This document shows, piece by piece, positions 55,571 to 64,000 of a DNA stretch of 64,000 bases. The position numbers were made by a program, and so were the translations under genes. The notes under the pieces were generated by a model. It searched no databases. It was not told the origin of the DNA and saw nothing but the letters and a program-made list of their open reading frames with translations. The DNA comes from Actibacterium naphthalenivorans (GTDB lineage: Bacteria > Pseudomonadota > Alphaproteobacteria > Rhodobacterales > Rhodobacteraceae): assembly GCF_014196965.1 (NCBI RefSeq), contig NZ_JACIEQ010000001.1:434001-498000 (forward strand), given 5' to 3'. Every line of letters begins with the position of its first letter. Positions within the stretch are counted from its first letter, which is position 1.

Positions 55571-56310
55571 GGCGCGCCCTCCGCCGGGCGGAAGCCGAAG
55601 CCGGCAAAGACGGTGCGCGCCGCATCCGCTCTCAGAAAGGCAAGCAGCGCCGCCGCCTGCTCTGGCTCGGTGGCGCCGGCCACGGGCGCGACAAGATAAA
55701 GGATAGCCGGGTGGCTTTCGGGCGGAATGTCATAGACCACCTCCACCCCCTCCACGCCCAGGGCATCGCTGGCATAGACCAGCCCCAGCGCCGCCTCGCC
55801 CCGCGCCACCGCCGCGACCGTGGCGATGGTGTTGCGCGTCGGCACATAAGAGGGCGCGACCGCCTCCCACAGGCCCAGGCTGGTCAGCGCCGCGTGCCCG
55901 TAGCGGCCCACCGGGGCGGTGGTGAAATCGGCCATGACGAACTGTTCATCCTCCAGCCGCGCGGCCATCGCCACCGCCGTCGGCATCAGCGCCCCGGCCC
56001 CGCTCGGCGCGATCAGCACCAGCGTGTTGGACAAGAGCGGCTCGACCGTATCGGCGGCGACCAGCCCCAGATCCACCAGATGCGCCATCCATTTGGGGTT
56101 GGCGCTGAGGAACAGATCGGCCGGCGCGCCCTGTTCGATCTGCCGGGCAATCGCGCCCGAGGCGCCGTAGGACACCGTGACATCCATTCCGCTTTCGGCA
56201 ATCGCCGCGTCCAGCGCCCGCGCGGTAGAGGCCGCCGCGAAGATCAGCGGCCCGGCCCGCGCGGGCGGCGCCAGAAACATGCTCAGACAAAGGGCGGCAA
56301 GGATGCGCAT
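55567..56310 (-). CDS. modA: Molybdate ABC transporter substrate-binding protein
   Basis: 247 residues. A signal peptide (1-19, ending ARA) exports it. FAAASTARALDAAI and YGASGAIARQIEQGAPADLFLSA are the oxyanion-binding loops of ModA. GLVYASDAL belongs to the C-terminal lobe. The start is six bases after the fixX stop, which ties molybdate uptake to the fix genes. Confidence 0.92.
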   Translation of the reverse strand: MRILAALCLSMFLAPPARAGPLIFAAASTARALDAAIAESGMDVTVSYGASGAIARQIEQGAPADLFLSANPKWMAHLVDLGLVAADTVEPLLSNTLVLIAPSGAGALMPTAVAMAARLEDEQFVMADFTTAPVGRYGHAALTSLGLWEAVAPSYVPTRNTIATVAAVARGEAALGLVYASDALGVEGVEVVYDIPPESHPAILYLVAPVAGATEPEQAAALLAFLRADAARTVFAGFGFRPAEGAP

Positions 56311-56315
56311 GGGGC

Positions 56316-56609
56316 CTATCCGAACTTGTACAGAACGCCATAGCCGCCGCGCGGGTAGGACCATTCGATCTCGCCGGTGGCCTGACAGACGATGCGGCAG
56401 GTGCCGCATTCCATGCACCCGTCCGAGGCGATTTCCACCCGCCCGTCCTCGTCGGCGGTATAGCAGCCCGCCGGGCAGATGCTGATCAGCGAGCGCAGCT
56501 GCGGGCTGTCGACCGCGGCCCGGTTGATCTGAATATGCGGCCGTCCTTCATCAACCAGATAGCGGTTCTGAAAAAGCCGTTCTTCCATTCTCTGCACGAT
56601 TTGAGTCAT
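56316..56609 (-). CDS. fixX: FixX ferredoxin-like protein
   Basis: 97 residues. CPAGCY and [11 protein letters not shown] hold the cysteines of a 4Fe-4S cluster of the FixX type. FixX works with FixC in the quinone-reducing branch of the FixABCX bifurcating complex. The ATG at 56609 overlaps the fixC stop (ATGA) and has GAGGG upstream; the GTG two codons earlier is less likely. Confidence 0.93.
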   Translation of the reverse strand: MTQIVQRMEERLFQNRYLVDEGRPHIQINRAAVDSPQLRSLISICPAGCYTADEDGRVEIASDGCMECGTCRIVCQATGEIEWSYPRGGYGVLYKFG

Positions 56610-57913
56610 CTCCACGCCCTCATGAGTTTGAACATATCCGTTGCCACGCCCAGCCAGCTTCCGCGCGCGCGTTTCACGCTGCGCATCATGGCGCTTTCCT
56701 TCGATCGCTTGTCGGTGCCATCCACCCGCAGGAACATCTGCAGCGCCTGGCTCATCGCCTTGGGATAGGCGGTGAAAAGCTGCTTGTTACGTTCCAGAAG
56801 CGCGGGAATGCGGCGGTATTTCTTCAGATCCTTCATCACGAAACTGTCGGCCAGCTTGTCGCGATAGAGCTTCAGGTTGGCCTCGGTGATCGGCTTGCGC
56901 TCTGCCTTGAGCTGCACGATGCTTTCGCCAGCCAGCCGCCCGGTGGTCATCGCGAGGTTCGAGCCCTCGCGATGAACGGCGTTCACAAACTGCCCGGCAT
57001 CGCCGATGATCACCCAGCCGTCGCCGGTCAGACGCGGGATCGCGTTATAGCCGCCCTCGGGGATCAGATGGGCGACATATTCCTTCATCTCCGATCCTTT
57101 CAGCAGCGGCGCCACCGACGGATGCGACTTGAAATTGTCGAGCAGTTCATAGGGCGGGATGCAGGTTTCCGCGAAGTCGGAAATCAGGCAGCCGACGCCG
57201 ATCGAAATCGACTCCTTGTTGGTATAGAGAAACCCGGTGCCCACCATCCCCGAAGAGACGGAGCCCACCACCTCGATCACCACGCCGTCATCCTCGCCCG
57301 CCAGGTTGAACCTGTCGCGCACGGTCTGCTCGGGCAGGAAATGGGTCTCTTTCACCGCCAGCGCCACATGCTGCGGCTTGAGCTCGGGGCGCAGCCCGGC
57401 GTTCTGCCCGACCAGCGCGTTCACGCCCTCGCCCAGAACCACCACATCGGCATAGATCGGCCCGCCTTCGCGGTCGGTCTCTACCCCGATCACCCGGCCC
57501 GCATCATCCTTGACAAGGTTGGTGACAGTGGTTTCGGTGATCAGCAGCGCGCCGGCGGCGCGCACCTGCCGCGAGAACCATTTGTCGAACTGGGCCCGCA
57601 GGATCGTGTAGCGGTTCGGCTTGTCCTCGTTGAAATCGTCGCTGCGGTAATGCGCGCCGGTGTGGGATTTCTCGTCCAGCAACCACATGCGCTGTTCGAC
57701 CACATGCCGTTCCAGTGGCGCATGTTCGCGAAAATCGGGGATGATCCGTTCCAGCGCATCGGCATAGAGGATGGCGCCCTGCACATTCTTCGATCCGGGG
57801 TATTCGCCGCGGTCGATCTGCAGAACGTTGAGCCCTGCCTTGGCCATCGTATAGGCCGCAGCATTGCCCGAAGGCCCCGCCCCGACGACGATTGCATCGA
57901 AATGTTCTGACAT
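56606..57913 (-). CDS. fixC: FixC, ETF-quinone oxidoreductase-like flavoprotein
   Basis: 435 residues. [19 protein letters not shown] is the FAD-binding motif, [16 protein letters not shown] a conserved FixC block, and [23 protein letters not shown] the C-terminal FAD contact. FixC passes electrons to ubiquinone while the FixAB flavin bifurcates to low-potential ferredoxin/flavodoxin for nitrogenase. AGGAGG stands upstream of the ATG at 57913. Confidence 0.95.
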   Translation of the reverse strand: MSEHFDAIVVGAGPSGNAAAYTMAKAGLNVLQIDRGEYPGSKNVQGAILYADALERIIPDFREHAPLERHVVEQRMWLLDEKSHTGAHYRSDDFNEDKPNRYTILRAQFDKWFSRQVRAAGALLITETTVTNLVKDDAGRVIGVETDREGGPIYADVVVLGEGVNALVGQNAGLRPELKPQHVALAVKETHFLPEQTVRDRFNLAGEDDGVVIEVVGSVSSGMVGTGFLYTNKESISIGVGCLISDFAETCIPPYELLDNFKSHPSVAPLLKGSEMKEYVAHLIPEGGYNAIPRLTGDGWVIIGDAGQFVNAVHREGSNLAMTTGRLAGESIVQLKAERKPITEANLKLYRDKLADSFVMKDLKKYRRIPALLERNKQLFTAYPKAMSQALQMFLRVDGTDKRSKESAMMRSVKRARGSWLGVATDMFKLMRAWR

Positions 57914-57924
57914 CTGAGCCTCCT

Positions 57925-59019
57925 TCAACTGGCCATGGCGCGGCGGCCAAGACGCCGCTCGAACGCATCCGCAAGCGCGGGCAGAACGGTCAGCGCATCG
58001 GCGACGACACCCATATGGGCGAATTCAAAAATCTTGGCGGCGGGATCGGTGTTGATGGCGACGATCAGATCCGCGCCCTCGACCCCGACACGGTGCTGGA
58101 TCGCGCCCGAGATGCCGGCAGCGATATATAGCCGTGGCCGGATCGTGTTGCCGGTCTGGCCGATCTGGCGGTCGGCGGGCAACCAGCCTTTCTGCACCAC
58201 CGGGCGCGAACAGCCGTATTCGCCGCCCAGAACATCGGCCAGCCGCGTGACCAGCCGGAAATTCTCGGGCACGCGCAGGCCCATGCCGCCGGCCACCACG
58301 ATATCGGCATAGGCCAGGTTGGCGTCGTCGGTGGTGGCATCGGCCACGTATTCCAGAACCTTGGTGACGATATCGGCCTCGTCCATCTTCAGCGAATGCC
58401 AGACCATGCGGCCCGACCGGCTGCGGTCCGGCTCTGGCATGGCCATGACGCGCGGGCGCACCGTGGCCATCTGAGGGCGGAAATTGAGCGTGTGAATGGT
58501 GCACAGCAGCGTGCCGCCGAACGTCGGGCGGGTGGCGGCGAGGCTTTTCTCGTCATCCACGTCAAGCTCGGTGGAATCCGCCGTCAGCCCGGTTTTCAGC
58601 GTGGTTGCCACCGAACCGGCCAGATCGCGGCCAAGCGTGGTTGCGCCCAGCAGCATGATTTCGGGCTGGTGCGTGTTGACCAGATCGGTCAGCGCCCTGG
58701 TGTAGGGTTCGTTGCGATAGTCGGCCAGCGCCGGATCTTCGCAGATATAACAAACGTCGGCGCCATAGTGATAGGTTTCCTTGATCGCCTGCCGGGTTTC
58801 GTCGGATTTCGGGCCGAGCACCACACCCGCCAGATCAACGCCCAGCTTGTCGGCCAGCTTGCGGCCCTCGCCCATCAACTCCCACGATACGGGGTGAACC
58901 TTGCCGCGCTCCAGCTCCACGAACACCCAGACATGCTTGTAGGATCTGAACTTCTCGGGCAGCTCTTTCTTCATCCCCGCGCGGCCGGCGGGTTTCTTGT
59001 TCGGCGGTTGGGCAGCCAT
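57925..59019 (-). CDS. fixB: FixB, electron transfer flavoprotein alpha subunit
   Basis: 364 residues. The C-terminal FAD domain has [18 protein letters not shown] and [15 protein letters not shown], typical of ETF-alpha. The N-terminal 20 residues (Lys/Pro-rich) are an extension. FixB with FixA holds the bifurcating FAD. AAGGAG precedes the ATG at 59019. Confidence 0.95.
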   Translation of the reverse strand: MAAQPPNKKPAGRAGMKKELPEKFRSYKHVWVFVELERGKVHPVSWELMGEGRKLADKLGVDLAGVVLGPKSDETRQAIKETYHYGADVCYICEDPALADYRNEPYTRALTDLVNTHQPEIMLLGATTLGRDLAGSVATTLKTGLTADSTELDVDDEKSLAATRPTFGGTLLCTIHTLNFRPQMATVRPRVMAMPEPDRSRSGRMVWHSLKMDEADIVTKVLEYVADATTDDANLAYADIVVAGGMGLRVPENFRLVTRLADVLGGEYGCSRPVVQKGWLPADRQIGQTGNTIRPRLYIAAGISGAIQHRVGVEGADLIVAINTDPAAKIFEFAHMGVVADALTVLPALADAFERRLGRRAMAS

Positions 59020-59030
59020 GGCGCGCTCCT

Positions 59031-59906
59031 TCAGTTCAGGGCGGCGGAGAGATCCGCCTCCAGTTTCGGTTGGGCGGCGAAGATCAGGTCGATGATGGCA
59101 TCGCCGATCTGCGCGGGTTGCTTGCCTTCGACGGTGACCATCTCGGCCTGTTCGTCACGGGCGCTGGGGGCGAAAACGCGTTTCACGACAGTGGGCGAGC
59201 CGCGCAGGCCGCACATCATCACGTCTTCGACACCCGCCTCTTCGGCGGACCACACGGTCAGCTCGGCCCGGGCCGCGCGCAACATGTCGGCGACAGAGCC
59301 GCGGCGGATCTCGTTCGAACCTTCCAGCATGGTGATCAGACAGGGCAGCTTCGATTTCAGCACCTGCACCCCGCCCTCGGCCCGGCGACGCACCACGATT
59401 TCGCCCTTGCCCTGATCCAGCGTGTCGATGGCGGAGACATAGGTCAGCTGGTTCAGTTCCAGCCGGCTGGCGATGCCCGGGCCGACCTGGGCGGTATCGC
59501 CGTCAATGGTCTGCTTGCCGGTGAACACGATATCGACGGGGTGATCCGCGCCCAGCCGCGTCAGCGCCGTGGCCAGCGCGAAAGACGTCGCCAGCGTGTC
59601 GGACCCGGCAAAGCGGCGGTCGGTGATCAGCACCGCCTTGTCGGCACCCAGCCCCAGCGCGCGGCGCAGCGCGTCTTCGGCCATGGGCGGACCCATGCAC
59701 AGAACGGTGACCTGCCCGCCATATTGATCACGCAGGCGCATCGCCTCTTCCAGCGCGAACAGGTCATAGGGGTTGATGATCGTGGGCACCCCCTGGCGCA
59801 TGATCGTGTTGGTCACCGGGTGCACACGGATCTGCGCGGAATCCGGCACCTGCTTGATACATACGACGATGTTCAGACCATCGGTCGGGGTTTCGGGGGC
59901 GTCCAT
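59031..59906 (-). CDS. fixA: FixA, electron transfer flavoprotein beta subunit
   Basis: 291 residues. [17 protein letters not shown] opens the ETF-beta domain, [19 protein letters not shown] and [20 protein letters not shown] continue it. It binds FAD together with FixB and takes electrons from NADH. It follows nifW by 26 bases. Confidence 0.95.
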   Translation of the reverse strand: MDAPETPTDGLNIVVCIKQVPDSAQIRVHPVTNTIMRQGVPTIINPYDLFALEEAMRLRDQYGGQVTVLCMGPPMAEDALRRALGLGADKAVLITDRRFAGSDTLATSFALATALTRLGADHPVDIVFTGKQTIDGDTAQVGPGIASRLELNQLTYVSAIDTLDQGKGEIVVRRRAEGGVQVLKSKLPCLITMLEGSNEIRRGSVADMLRAARAELTVWSAEEAGVEDVMMCGLRGSPTVVKRVFAPSARDEQAEMVTVEGKQPAQIGDAIIDLIFAAQPKLEADLSAALN

Positions 59907-59932
59907 CGGTCAGGCTCCTTGTTTGCGGCGGA

Positions 59933-60277
59933 TCACTCGGCGACCAGCGCGATGCTGTCGATGCTGACGTATTTGGCGGCCTGCTCGGCGGCCTTGTCGG
60001 CAAAGACCTTGAAGACCTTCTCCTGCAACGGCGAAGACTCGACGAAATCCAGATAGGCGCGCTTGAGGTGCTTGCGGGCCTCGAGGAACACCACCTCGTC
60101 CTCCATCCCGCTGAAATCGGTCTTCGCCAGATACTGGCCCATCCGCTTCATGATATGCAGCCGGGCCACATGCAGCACTTCCTGGTCGAAGGGCAGCAGC
60201 AGATAGACGAAGAAATCTTCGGCCGAGGACAGCGTGCTGAAATGGTCGAGTACGGTGTTGCCTTCAAACTTGGTCAT
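59933..60277 (-). CDS. nifW: Nitrogenase-stabilising protein NifW
   Basis: 114 residues. LSSAEDFFVYLLLPFDQEVLHVARLHIMKRMGQYL matches NifW (motif given in two parts: LSSAEDFF and VLHVARLHIMKRM). It protects the MoFe protein from oxygen and may take part in its maturation. It sits between cysE and fixA, as in other purple bacteria. GAGAGC stands upstream of the ATG. Confidence 0.92.
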   Translation of the reverse strand: MTKFEGNTVLDHFSTLSSAEDFFVYLLLPFDQEVLHVARLHIMKRMGQYLAKTDFSGMEDEVVFLEARKHLKRAYLDFVESSPLQEKVFKVFADKAAEQAAKYVSIDSIALVAE

Positions 60278-60296
60278 GTTTTGCTCTCCTGTCGGG

Positions 60297-61016
60297 TCAG
60301 TGGGGTTGGCATTCGTTTCGGGTGTCGGCGCTGTCGCGGACGACCGTGTGCACCGTCGTGGCGCGGTGTTCGGCCAGCCGCGCCTCGAGAAAGGCGATGC
60401 GGTCGGCCAGGCGGGCCAGGGTGCGGCCCACCGGATCGGGGATCAGGTGGTGGTTCAGATCGACGCGCAGCGGATCGGTGGATTTGGGGCGCTCGGTCTG
60501 CACGATGCGAGCGGGCACGCCGATCACGGTTGCCTCTTGCGGCACATCCGAAACCACCACGGAATTCGCGCCGACACGCGCGCCTGCGCCGATTTCGACC
60601 GGGCCCAGAACCTTGGCCCCCGCCCCGACCAGAACGCCGTCGCCCAGCGTCGGGTGGCGCTTGCCCTCGGACCAGGACACACCGCCCAGCGTGACGCCGT
60701 GGTACAGCGTGACATCGGCGCCCACCTCGGCGGTTTCGCCGATGACAACGCCCGCGCCGTGATCGATGAAGAAACCGGGGCCGATCTTCGCGCCGGGGTG
60801 AATGTCGATGCCGGTCAGCATCCGCGCGAGATATGACAGGATCCGCGCGCCCATGCGCCAGTCGCGCCGCCACAGCCGATGCGCTACCCGGTAGGCCACG
60901 ATGGCGTGCAGGCCGGGATAGCACAGCGCCGTTTCCACCGGCCCCCGCGCCGCCGGATCGCGGGCGCGGATCGATGCGAAATCGCTGGCGACAAGCTGTG
61001 CAAGGCTCTGTGTCAT
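60297..61016 (-). CDS. cysE: Serine O-acetyltransferase, nif-linked
   Basis: 239 residues. The left-handed beta-helix domain has [30 protein letters not shown] and [17 protein letters not shown] hexapeptide runs with the active-site His residues. It makes O-acetylserine, the precursor of the cysteine that NifS uses as sulfur source. Its start overlaps the nifV stop by four bases. A second housekeeping copy is expected elsewhere. Confidence 0.93.
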   Translation of the reverse strand: MTQSLAQLVASDFASIRARDPAARGPVETALCYPGLHAIVAYRVAHRLWRRDWRMGARILSYLARMLTGIDIHPGAKIGPGFFIDHGAGVVIGETAEVGADVTLYHGVTLGGVSWSEGKRHPTLGDGVLVGAGAKVLGPVEIGAGARVGANSVVVSDVPQEATVIGVPARIVQTERPKSTDPLRVDLNHHLIPDPVGRTLARLADRIAFLEARLAEHRATTVHTVVRDSADTRNECQPH

Positions 61017-62209
61017 TGCGCCCCCCTTCCGCTGCGGCGTCCGCCGCGCTGCGCCTGGGCCACAAGCCCGGCAAGATCGGCGGAATTCGCCGCGCGTTTC
61101 ATCTGCACCGACCAGCTGCGCAACAGCGGGATCAGGGCGCGGGCGGTGTGCTCGTCACTGGGCAGGTTGGCCTCGGCCAGGGCGTTGCGCAGGCCGGCGA
61201 TGCCCGAATGCTTGCCGATCGCCACCTGATGCGCGCGTCCGAACCGCGCCGGGGCCAGGCCATCGCTTTCATAGGTGCCGCGATCCTTCAGCAGCGCGTC
61301 GACGTGAATGCCGGCCTCATGGGTGAACACACCCTCGCCGACGATCGGCTTGGACACCGGCAGCGGCCGCCCCGAGGCGCGCGCCACCAGCGCCGAAAGC
61401 GCATGCAGCCGCCGCAGCGCGATGCCGGTGTTCACCCCAGCCGCCTCCAGCGCGGCGGCGACCTCTTCCAGCGCGGCATTGCCGGCACGCTCGCCCAGTC
61501 CGTTGACCGTCACCGAAAGATGGCTGGCCCCGGCGGCGGCGGCGGACAGGGTATTGGCCGTGGCCATGCCGAAATCGTTATGGGCGTGAAATTCGATCGG
61601 CAACGCGATGCGCGGCACCAGATAGGAGACCAGCGCGTGGGTCGAAAACGGATCCAGCAGGCCCAGCGTATCGGCCAGCCGGAAACGCATCGCGCCCGCA
61701 GCCTGGGCCAACTGCGCAATCTCGGCCACGAAGGCGGGATCGGCGCGGCTGGCATCCTCGGCGCCCACCGACACCTCGAACCCGCGGCTGACGGCGGTAT
61801 GCACCAGCTCCACGGTGTTGCGCCGGGCCCAGTGGCGATCGACCCGCAGCTTGCCCATCAACTGCCGCTCCGACACGGGCACGGCGAAATGCAGCCGCCG
61901 CACCCCGGATTTATGCGCATAATCCAGATCCACCATGCGCAGCCGGCACCAGACCACCGGCACCGCGCGCCGCAATTCGCAGGCGATGGTGCGGATATCG
62001 GCGATCTCGCCATAGCCCATCGCCGCCACGCCCACCTCGATTTCCGTCAGCCCGGCCCCGTCCAGCGCCCGCGCGATGGCGCGCTTTTCGTCCAGCGAAA
62101 AGGCCACACCGGCGGTCTGCTCGCCATCCCTCAGCGTCGTGTCGCAGAAGGTAACGGGCCCTTTGGGCGTCATGCGGGGAAGCGGGTTGAACGGCATGTC
62201 AGCGGTCAT
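61013..62209 (-). CDS. nifV: Homocitrate synthase
   Basis: 398 residues. [18 protein letters not shown] is the first alpha-IPM/homocitrate synthase signature and [19 protein letters not shown] the second. It condenses 2-oxoglutarate with acetyl-CoA to make homocitrate for FeMo-co. The C-terminal 30 residues end in an Arg/Gly-rich tail. GAGGAG stands before the ATG at 62209; the longer frame upstream overlaps nifS and is not coding. Confidence 0.94.
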   Translation of the reverse strand: MTADMPFNPLPRMTPKGPVTFCDTTLRDGEQTAGVAFSLDEKRAIARALDGAGLTEIEVGVAAMGYGEIADIRTIACELRRAVPVVWCRLRMVDLDYAHKSGVRRLHFAVPVSERQLMGKLRVDRHWARRNTVELVHTAVSRGFEVSVGAEDASRADPAFVAEIAQLAQAAGAMRFRLADTLGLLDPFSTHALVSYLVPRIALPIEFHAHNDFGMATANTLSAAAAGASHLSVTVNGLGERAGNAALEEVAAALEAAGVNTGIALRRLHALSALVARASGRPLPVSKPIVGEGVFTHEAGIHVDALLKDRGTYESDGLAPARFGRAHQVAIGKHSGIAGLRNALAEANLPSDEHTARALIPLLRSWSVQMKRAANSADLAGLVAQAQRGGRRSGRGAQ

Positions 62210-62219
62210 GGCGGGCTCC

Positions 62220-63422
62220 TCAGGCGTAGGCCGGATCGAAGGTTTGCGGCGCGGCACCATCGCGCGACCAGAACGGCGACATCTCGCGCAGCTGGTCGAT
62301 GATCGCGGGCACGGCGTCGAGCACACGGTCGACATCCGCATCCGTGGTTTCGCGGCTGAGCGAAAAGCGGATGGCGCCATGCGCGGCGGTGAAGGGAATC
62401 TCCATCGCGCGCAGCACATGGCTGGGCTCGAGCGAGCCCGAGGTGCAGGCCGACCCCGACGAGGCCGCGATGCCCTGCTTGTTCAGCAGCAGCAGGATCG
62501 CCTCGCCCTCGATATATTCAAACGCGATGGTCGAGGTGTTGGGCAGCCGGTCATACGGATCGCCGGTGACGAAGCAATGGCCCACCGCCTGCACCAGCCC
62601 TTTTTCCAGCCGGTCGCGCAGCGCGGTGATGCGGGCCATGTCGTCGGTCATGGTGGCCATGGTCATTTCGGCGGCCTTGCCCAGCCCGACAATGGCCGGC
62701 GCGTTCTCGGTGCCCGCCCGGCGGCCGCGTTCCTGATGGCCGCCGCGCAGCAGCGGGCGGAAACGGGTGCCGCGCCGCACATAGAGCGCGCCCAGCCCCT
62801 TGGGCCCGTGGAACTTGTGCGACGACAGCGACAGCATGTCGATCGCGGTGCTTTTCAGATCAATCGGCACCTTGCCGACCGCCTGCACCGCATCGGTGTG
62901 AAACAGCGCGCCCGCCTCATGGGCGAGGTCGGCCAGCCCGTCGACCGGAAAGATCGTGCCGGTCTCGTTATTGGCCCACATCAGGCTGACCAGCGCCGTT
63001 TTCGGCCCCAGCGCCGCGCGATAGGCGTCGATGTCCAGCCGCCCCTGCTTGTCTACGGGGATGCGGTGTACGGTCACGCCCTCGTGCTTTTCCAGCCAGT
63101 CGCACAGCGACAGGATGGCCGGATGCTCGACCGTGGAGGTGACGATCTCATTGCGCTCCGGGTTCGCCGCAAGGGCCGAGCGCAGGGCGGTGTTGTTCGA
63201 TTCCGTTCCGCCGGAGGTAAAGATGATCTCGTGGTCGAACTCTGCCCCGATCAGCGCCTGAAGCGATCTGCGCGCCTGGCGCAGCGCGCCGCCCACGTCG
63301 GACCCGAAAGCGTGGATCGACGAGGCGTTGCCGAACTGTTCGGTGAAATAGGGTACCATGGCCTCGACCACCTCGGGGAAGACCCGTGTCGTGGCGTTGT
63401 TGTCCAGATATACCGGTGTCAT
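62220..63422 (-). CDS. nifS: Cysteine desulfurase NifS
   Basis: 400 residues. Lys203 (SSHKFHGPKG) binds PLP and Cys326 (SSGSACTSGS) carries the persulfide, as in Azotobacter NifS (Lys202, Cys325). It delivers sulfur to NifU for Fe-S cluster assembly. Fourteen bases separate it from nifU; nifV follows ten bases after its stop. Confidence 0.95.
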   Translation of the reverse strand: MTPVYLDNNATTRVFPEVVEAMVPYFTEQFGNASSIHAFGSDVGGALRQARRSLQALIGAEFDHEIIFTSGGTESNNTALRSALAANPERNEIVTSTVEHPAILSLCDWLEKHEGVTVHRIPVDKQGRLDIDAYRAALGPKTALVSLMWANNETGTIFPVDGLADLAHEAGALFHTDAVQAVGKVPIDLKSTAIDMLSLSSHKFHGPKGLGALYVRRGTRFRPLLRGGHQERGRRAGTENAPAIVGLGKAAEMTMATMTDDMARITALRDRLEKGLVQAVGHCFVTGDPYDRLPNTSTIAFEYIEGEAILLLLNKQGIAASSGSACTSGSLEPSHVLRAMEIPFTAAHGAIRFSLSRETTDADVDRVLDAVPAIIDQLREMSPFWSRDGAAPQTFDPAYA

Positions 63423-63436
63423 TGCTCAGCTCTCCC

Positions 63437-64000
63437 TCAGGTCTTCGCCACAGGCATCACGCGGACCGAACGGCCCAGGGTTTCGGCGATCCGCTTTTGC
63501 AGCCCGCCCAGCGTCTGGTTGGCAAGCTGGCAGCCCGAACAGGCGCCCGTCAGGCTGACCAGAACCAGCCCGCCCTCGAAATCCACCAGTTCCACATCGC
63601 CGCCATCGGCCTTGAAGACGGGGCGCAGCTCTTCGATCACCCTGGCGATGGCGATCGCCTCCTGCGCGGGGGTGCGGCCGGCGGGCGCGGGCGCCTCGGC
63701 AACCGGCGCGGGCGCGGCCAGCGGCGTGATCGCGATCGGCGCGGGGGCCTGGGGCGCGGGCGCGGCGGCGACCGGCGGCATGTCGGGGATGACAAAGCCC
63801 TGCGCCTTTTTCTTTTTCGGCTTCGGCGCGGGGGCGGCGCCGAACACGAACGCCTCTTCGGGCTTCAGCATACCCTCGGCCACCATCGCGGCATTCACGT
63901 CGGCCAGAAGCTCTTCGAGCGGTTCGCGGCAGGAATTGCAGCCGCCGCCGGCCTTGGTGTAATGGGTCACCATCTCGATCGAGGTCAGCTTGTTGGTGCG
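63437..64000 (-). CDS. nifU: NifU Fe-S scaffold, C-terminal part (5' end outside window)
   Basis: The frame is open to the window edge, so 187 residues of the C-terminal two thirds are seen. YTKAGGGCNSC is the last half of the central [2Fe-2S] domain. The C-terminal Nfu domain has VELVDFEGGLVLVSLTGACSGCQ with the CxxC cluster ligands. Between them lies a Lys patch (KPKKKK) and a Pro/Ala-rich linker of about 55 residues, longer than in Azotobacter. The N-terminal IscU-like domain is outside. Confidence 0.93.
   Translation of the reverse strand, partial: RTNKLTSIEMVTHYTKAGGGCNSCREPLEELLADVNAAMVAEGMLKPEEAFVFGAAPAPKPKKKKAQGFVIPDMPPVAAAPAPQAPAPIAITPLAAPAPVAEAPAPAGRTPAQEAIAIARVIEELRPVFKADGGDVELVDFEGGLVLVSLTGACSGCQLANQTLGGLQKRIAETLGRSVRVMPVAKT

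Noticed and set aside
62076-63962. 628-codon open frame opposite nifV/nifS/nifU
   Set aside because: Crosses three real genes on the other strand and has no recognisable domain.
51944-64000. NifA sites (TGT-N10-ACA) or -24/-12 promoters inside the nif run
   Set aside because: None was seen in the few gaps between genes; the main promoter should lie upstream of nifU outside the window.

Overview
This 64 kb window looks like the chromosome (or a large replicon) of a GC-rich, nitrogen-fixing alphaproteobacterium. The order nifU-nifS-nifV-cysE-nifW-fixABCX-modABC-bfd-bfr-rpoN, the ModB, FixB and RpoN protein types and the ATGA-style gene overlaps suggest a Rhodobacteraceae purple non-sulfur bacterium (Rhodobacter/Rhodovulum type). 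That placement is an inference from gene content, not a database result. No tRNA, rRNA, insertion sequence, prophage gene or CRISPR array was found.

Region 1 (1-36425) is one large cell-surface glycan locus. It encodes nucleotide-sugar enzymes (a UDP-sugar 6-dehydrogenase, a UDP-xylose synthase and three further NAD-dependent epimerases/dehydratases), glycosyltransferases of families GT2, GT4, GT39 and GT87, a Wzx-like flippase, an LPG-synthase-type membrane protein, two paralogous FAD oxidoreductases, a GMC oxidoreductase, two methyltransferases, a polysaccharide deacetylase, a secreted clan GH-A glycosidase-like protein and sulfation genes. A DprE1-like/DprE2-like pair lies at the left edge. 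A UbiA-family DPPR-synthase-like enzyme, a small SMR/EamA flippase candidate and a GT87 transferase lie near 30-33 kb. Together these suggest polyprenyl-phosphate-D-arabinofuranose as a sugar donor. Two PAPS-type sulfotransferases and an arylsulfotransferase-like protein suggest that the product is sulfated. HupE-like and PepSY membrane proteins are interspersed without an obvious role.

Region 2 (36426-41547) holds glpD, a hotdog thioesterase and a P2A-type cation ATPase. The ATPase has an FNR-type box placed as expected for an activator at -41.5.

Region 3 (41551-51931) is a biuret/allophanate nitrogen-scavenging island. A LysR regulator is followed on the same strand by a BMP-type ABC importer (binding protein, two permeases, double ATPase), an AmiF-like formamidase, biuret hydrolase BiuH, a second isochorismatase-fold hydrolase and a cupin. 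Allophanate hydrolase atzF is divergent from lysR. No cyanuric acid hydrolase is present, so entry is probably at biuret or a longer polyurea.

Region 4 (51944-64000, all on the minus strand) is a nitrogen-fixation operon. It covers Fe-S assembly (NifU/NifS, with CysE supplying cysteine), homocitrate (NifV), NifW, the electron-bifurcating FixABCX, molybdate import (ModABC), iron storage and release (Bfr/Bfd) and a nif-linked sigma-54. Its promoter and the nitrogenase structural genes lie outside the window.
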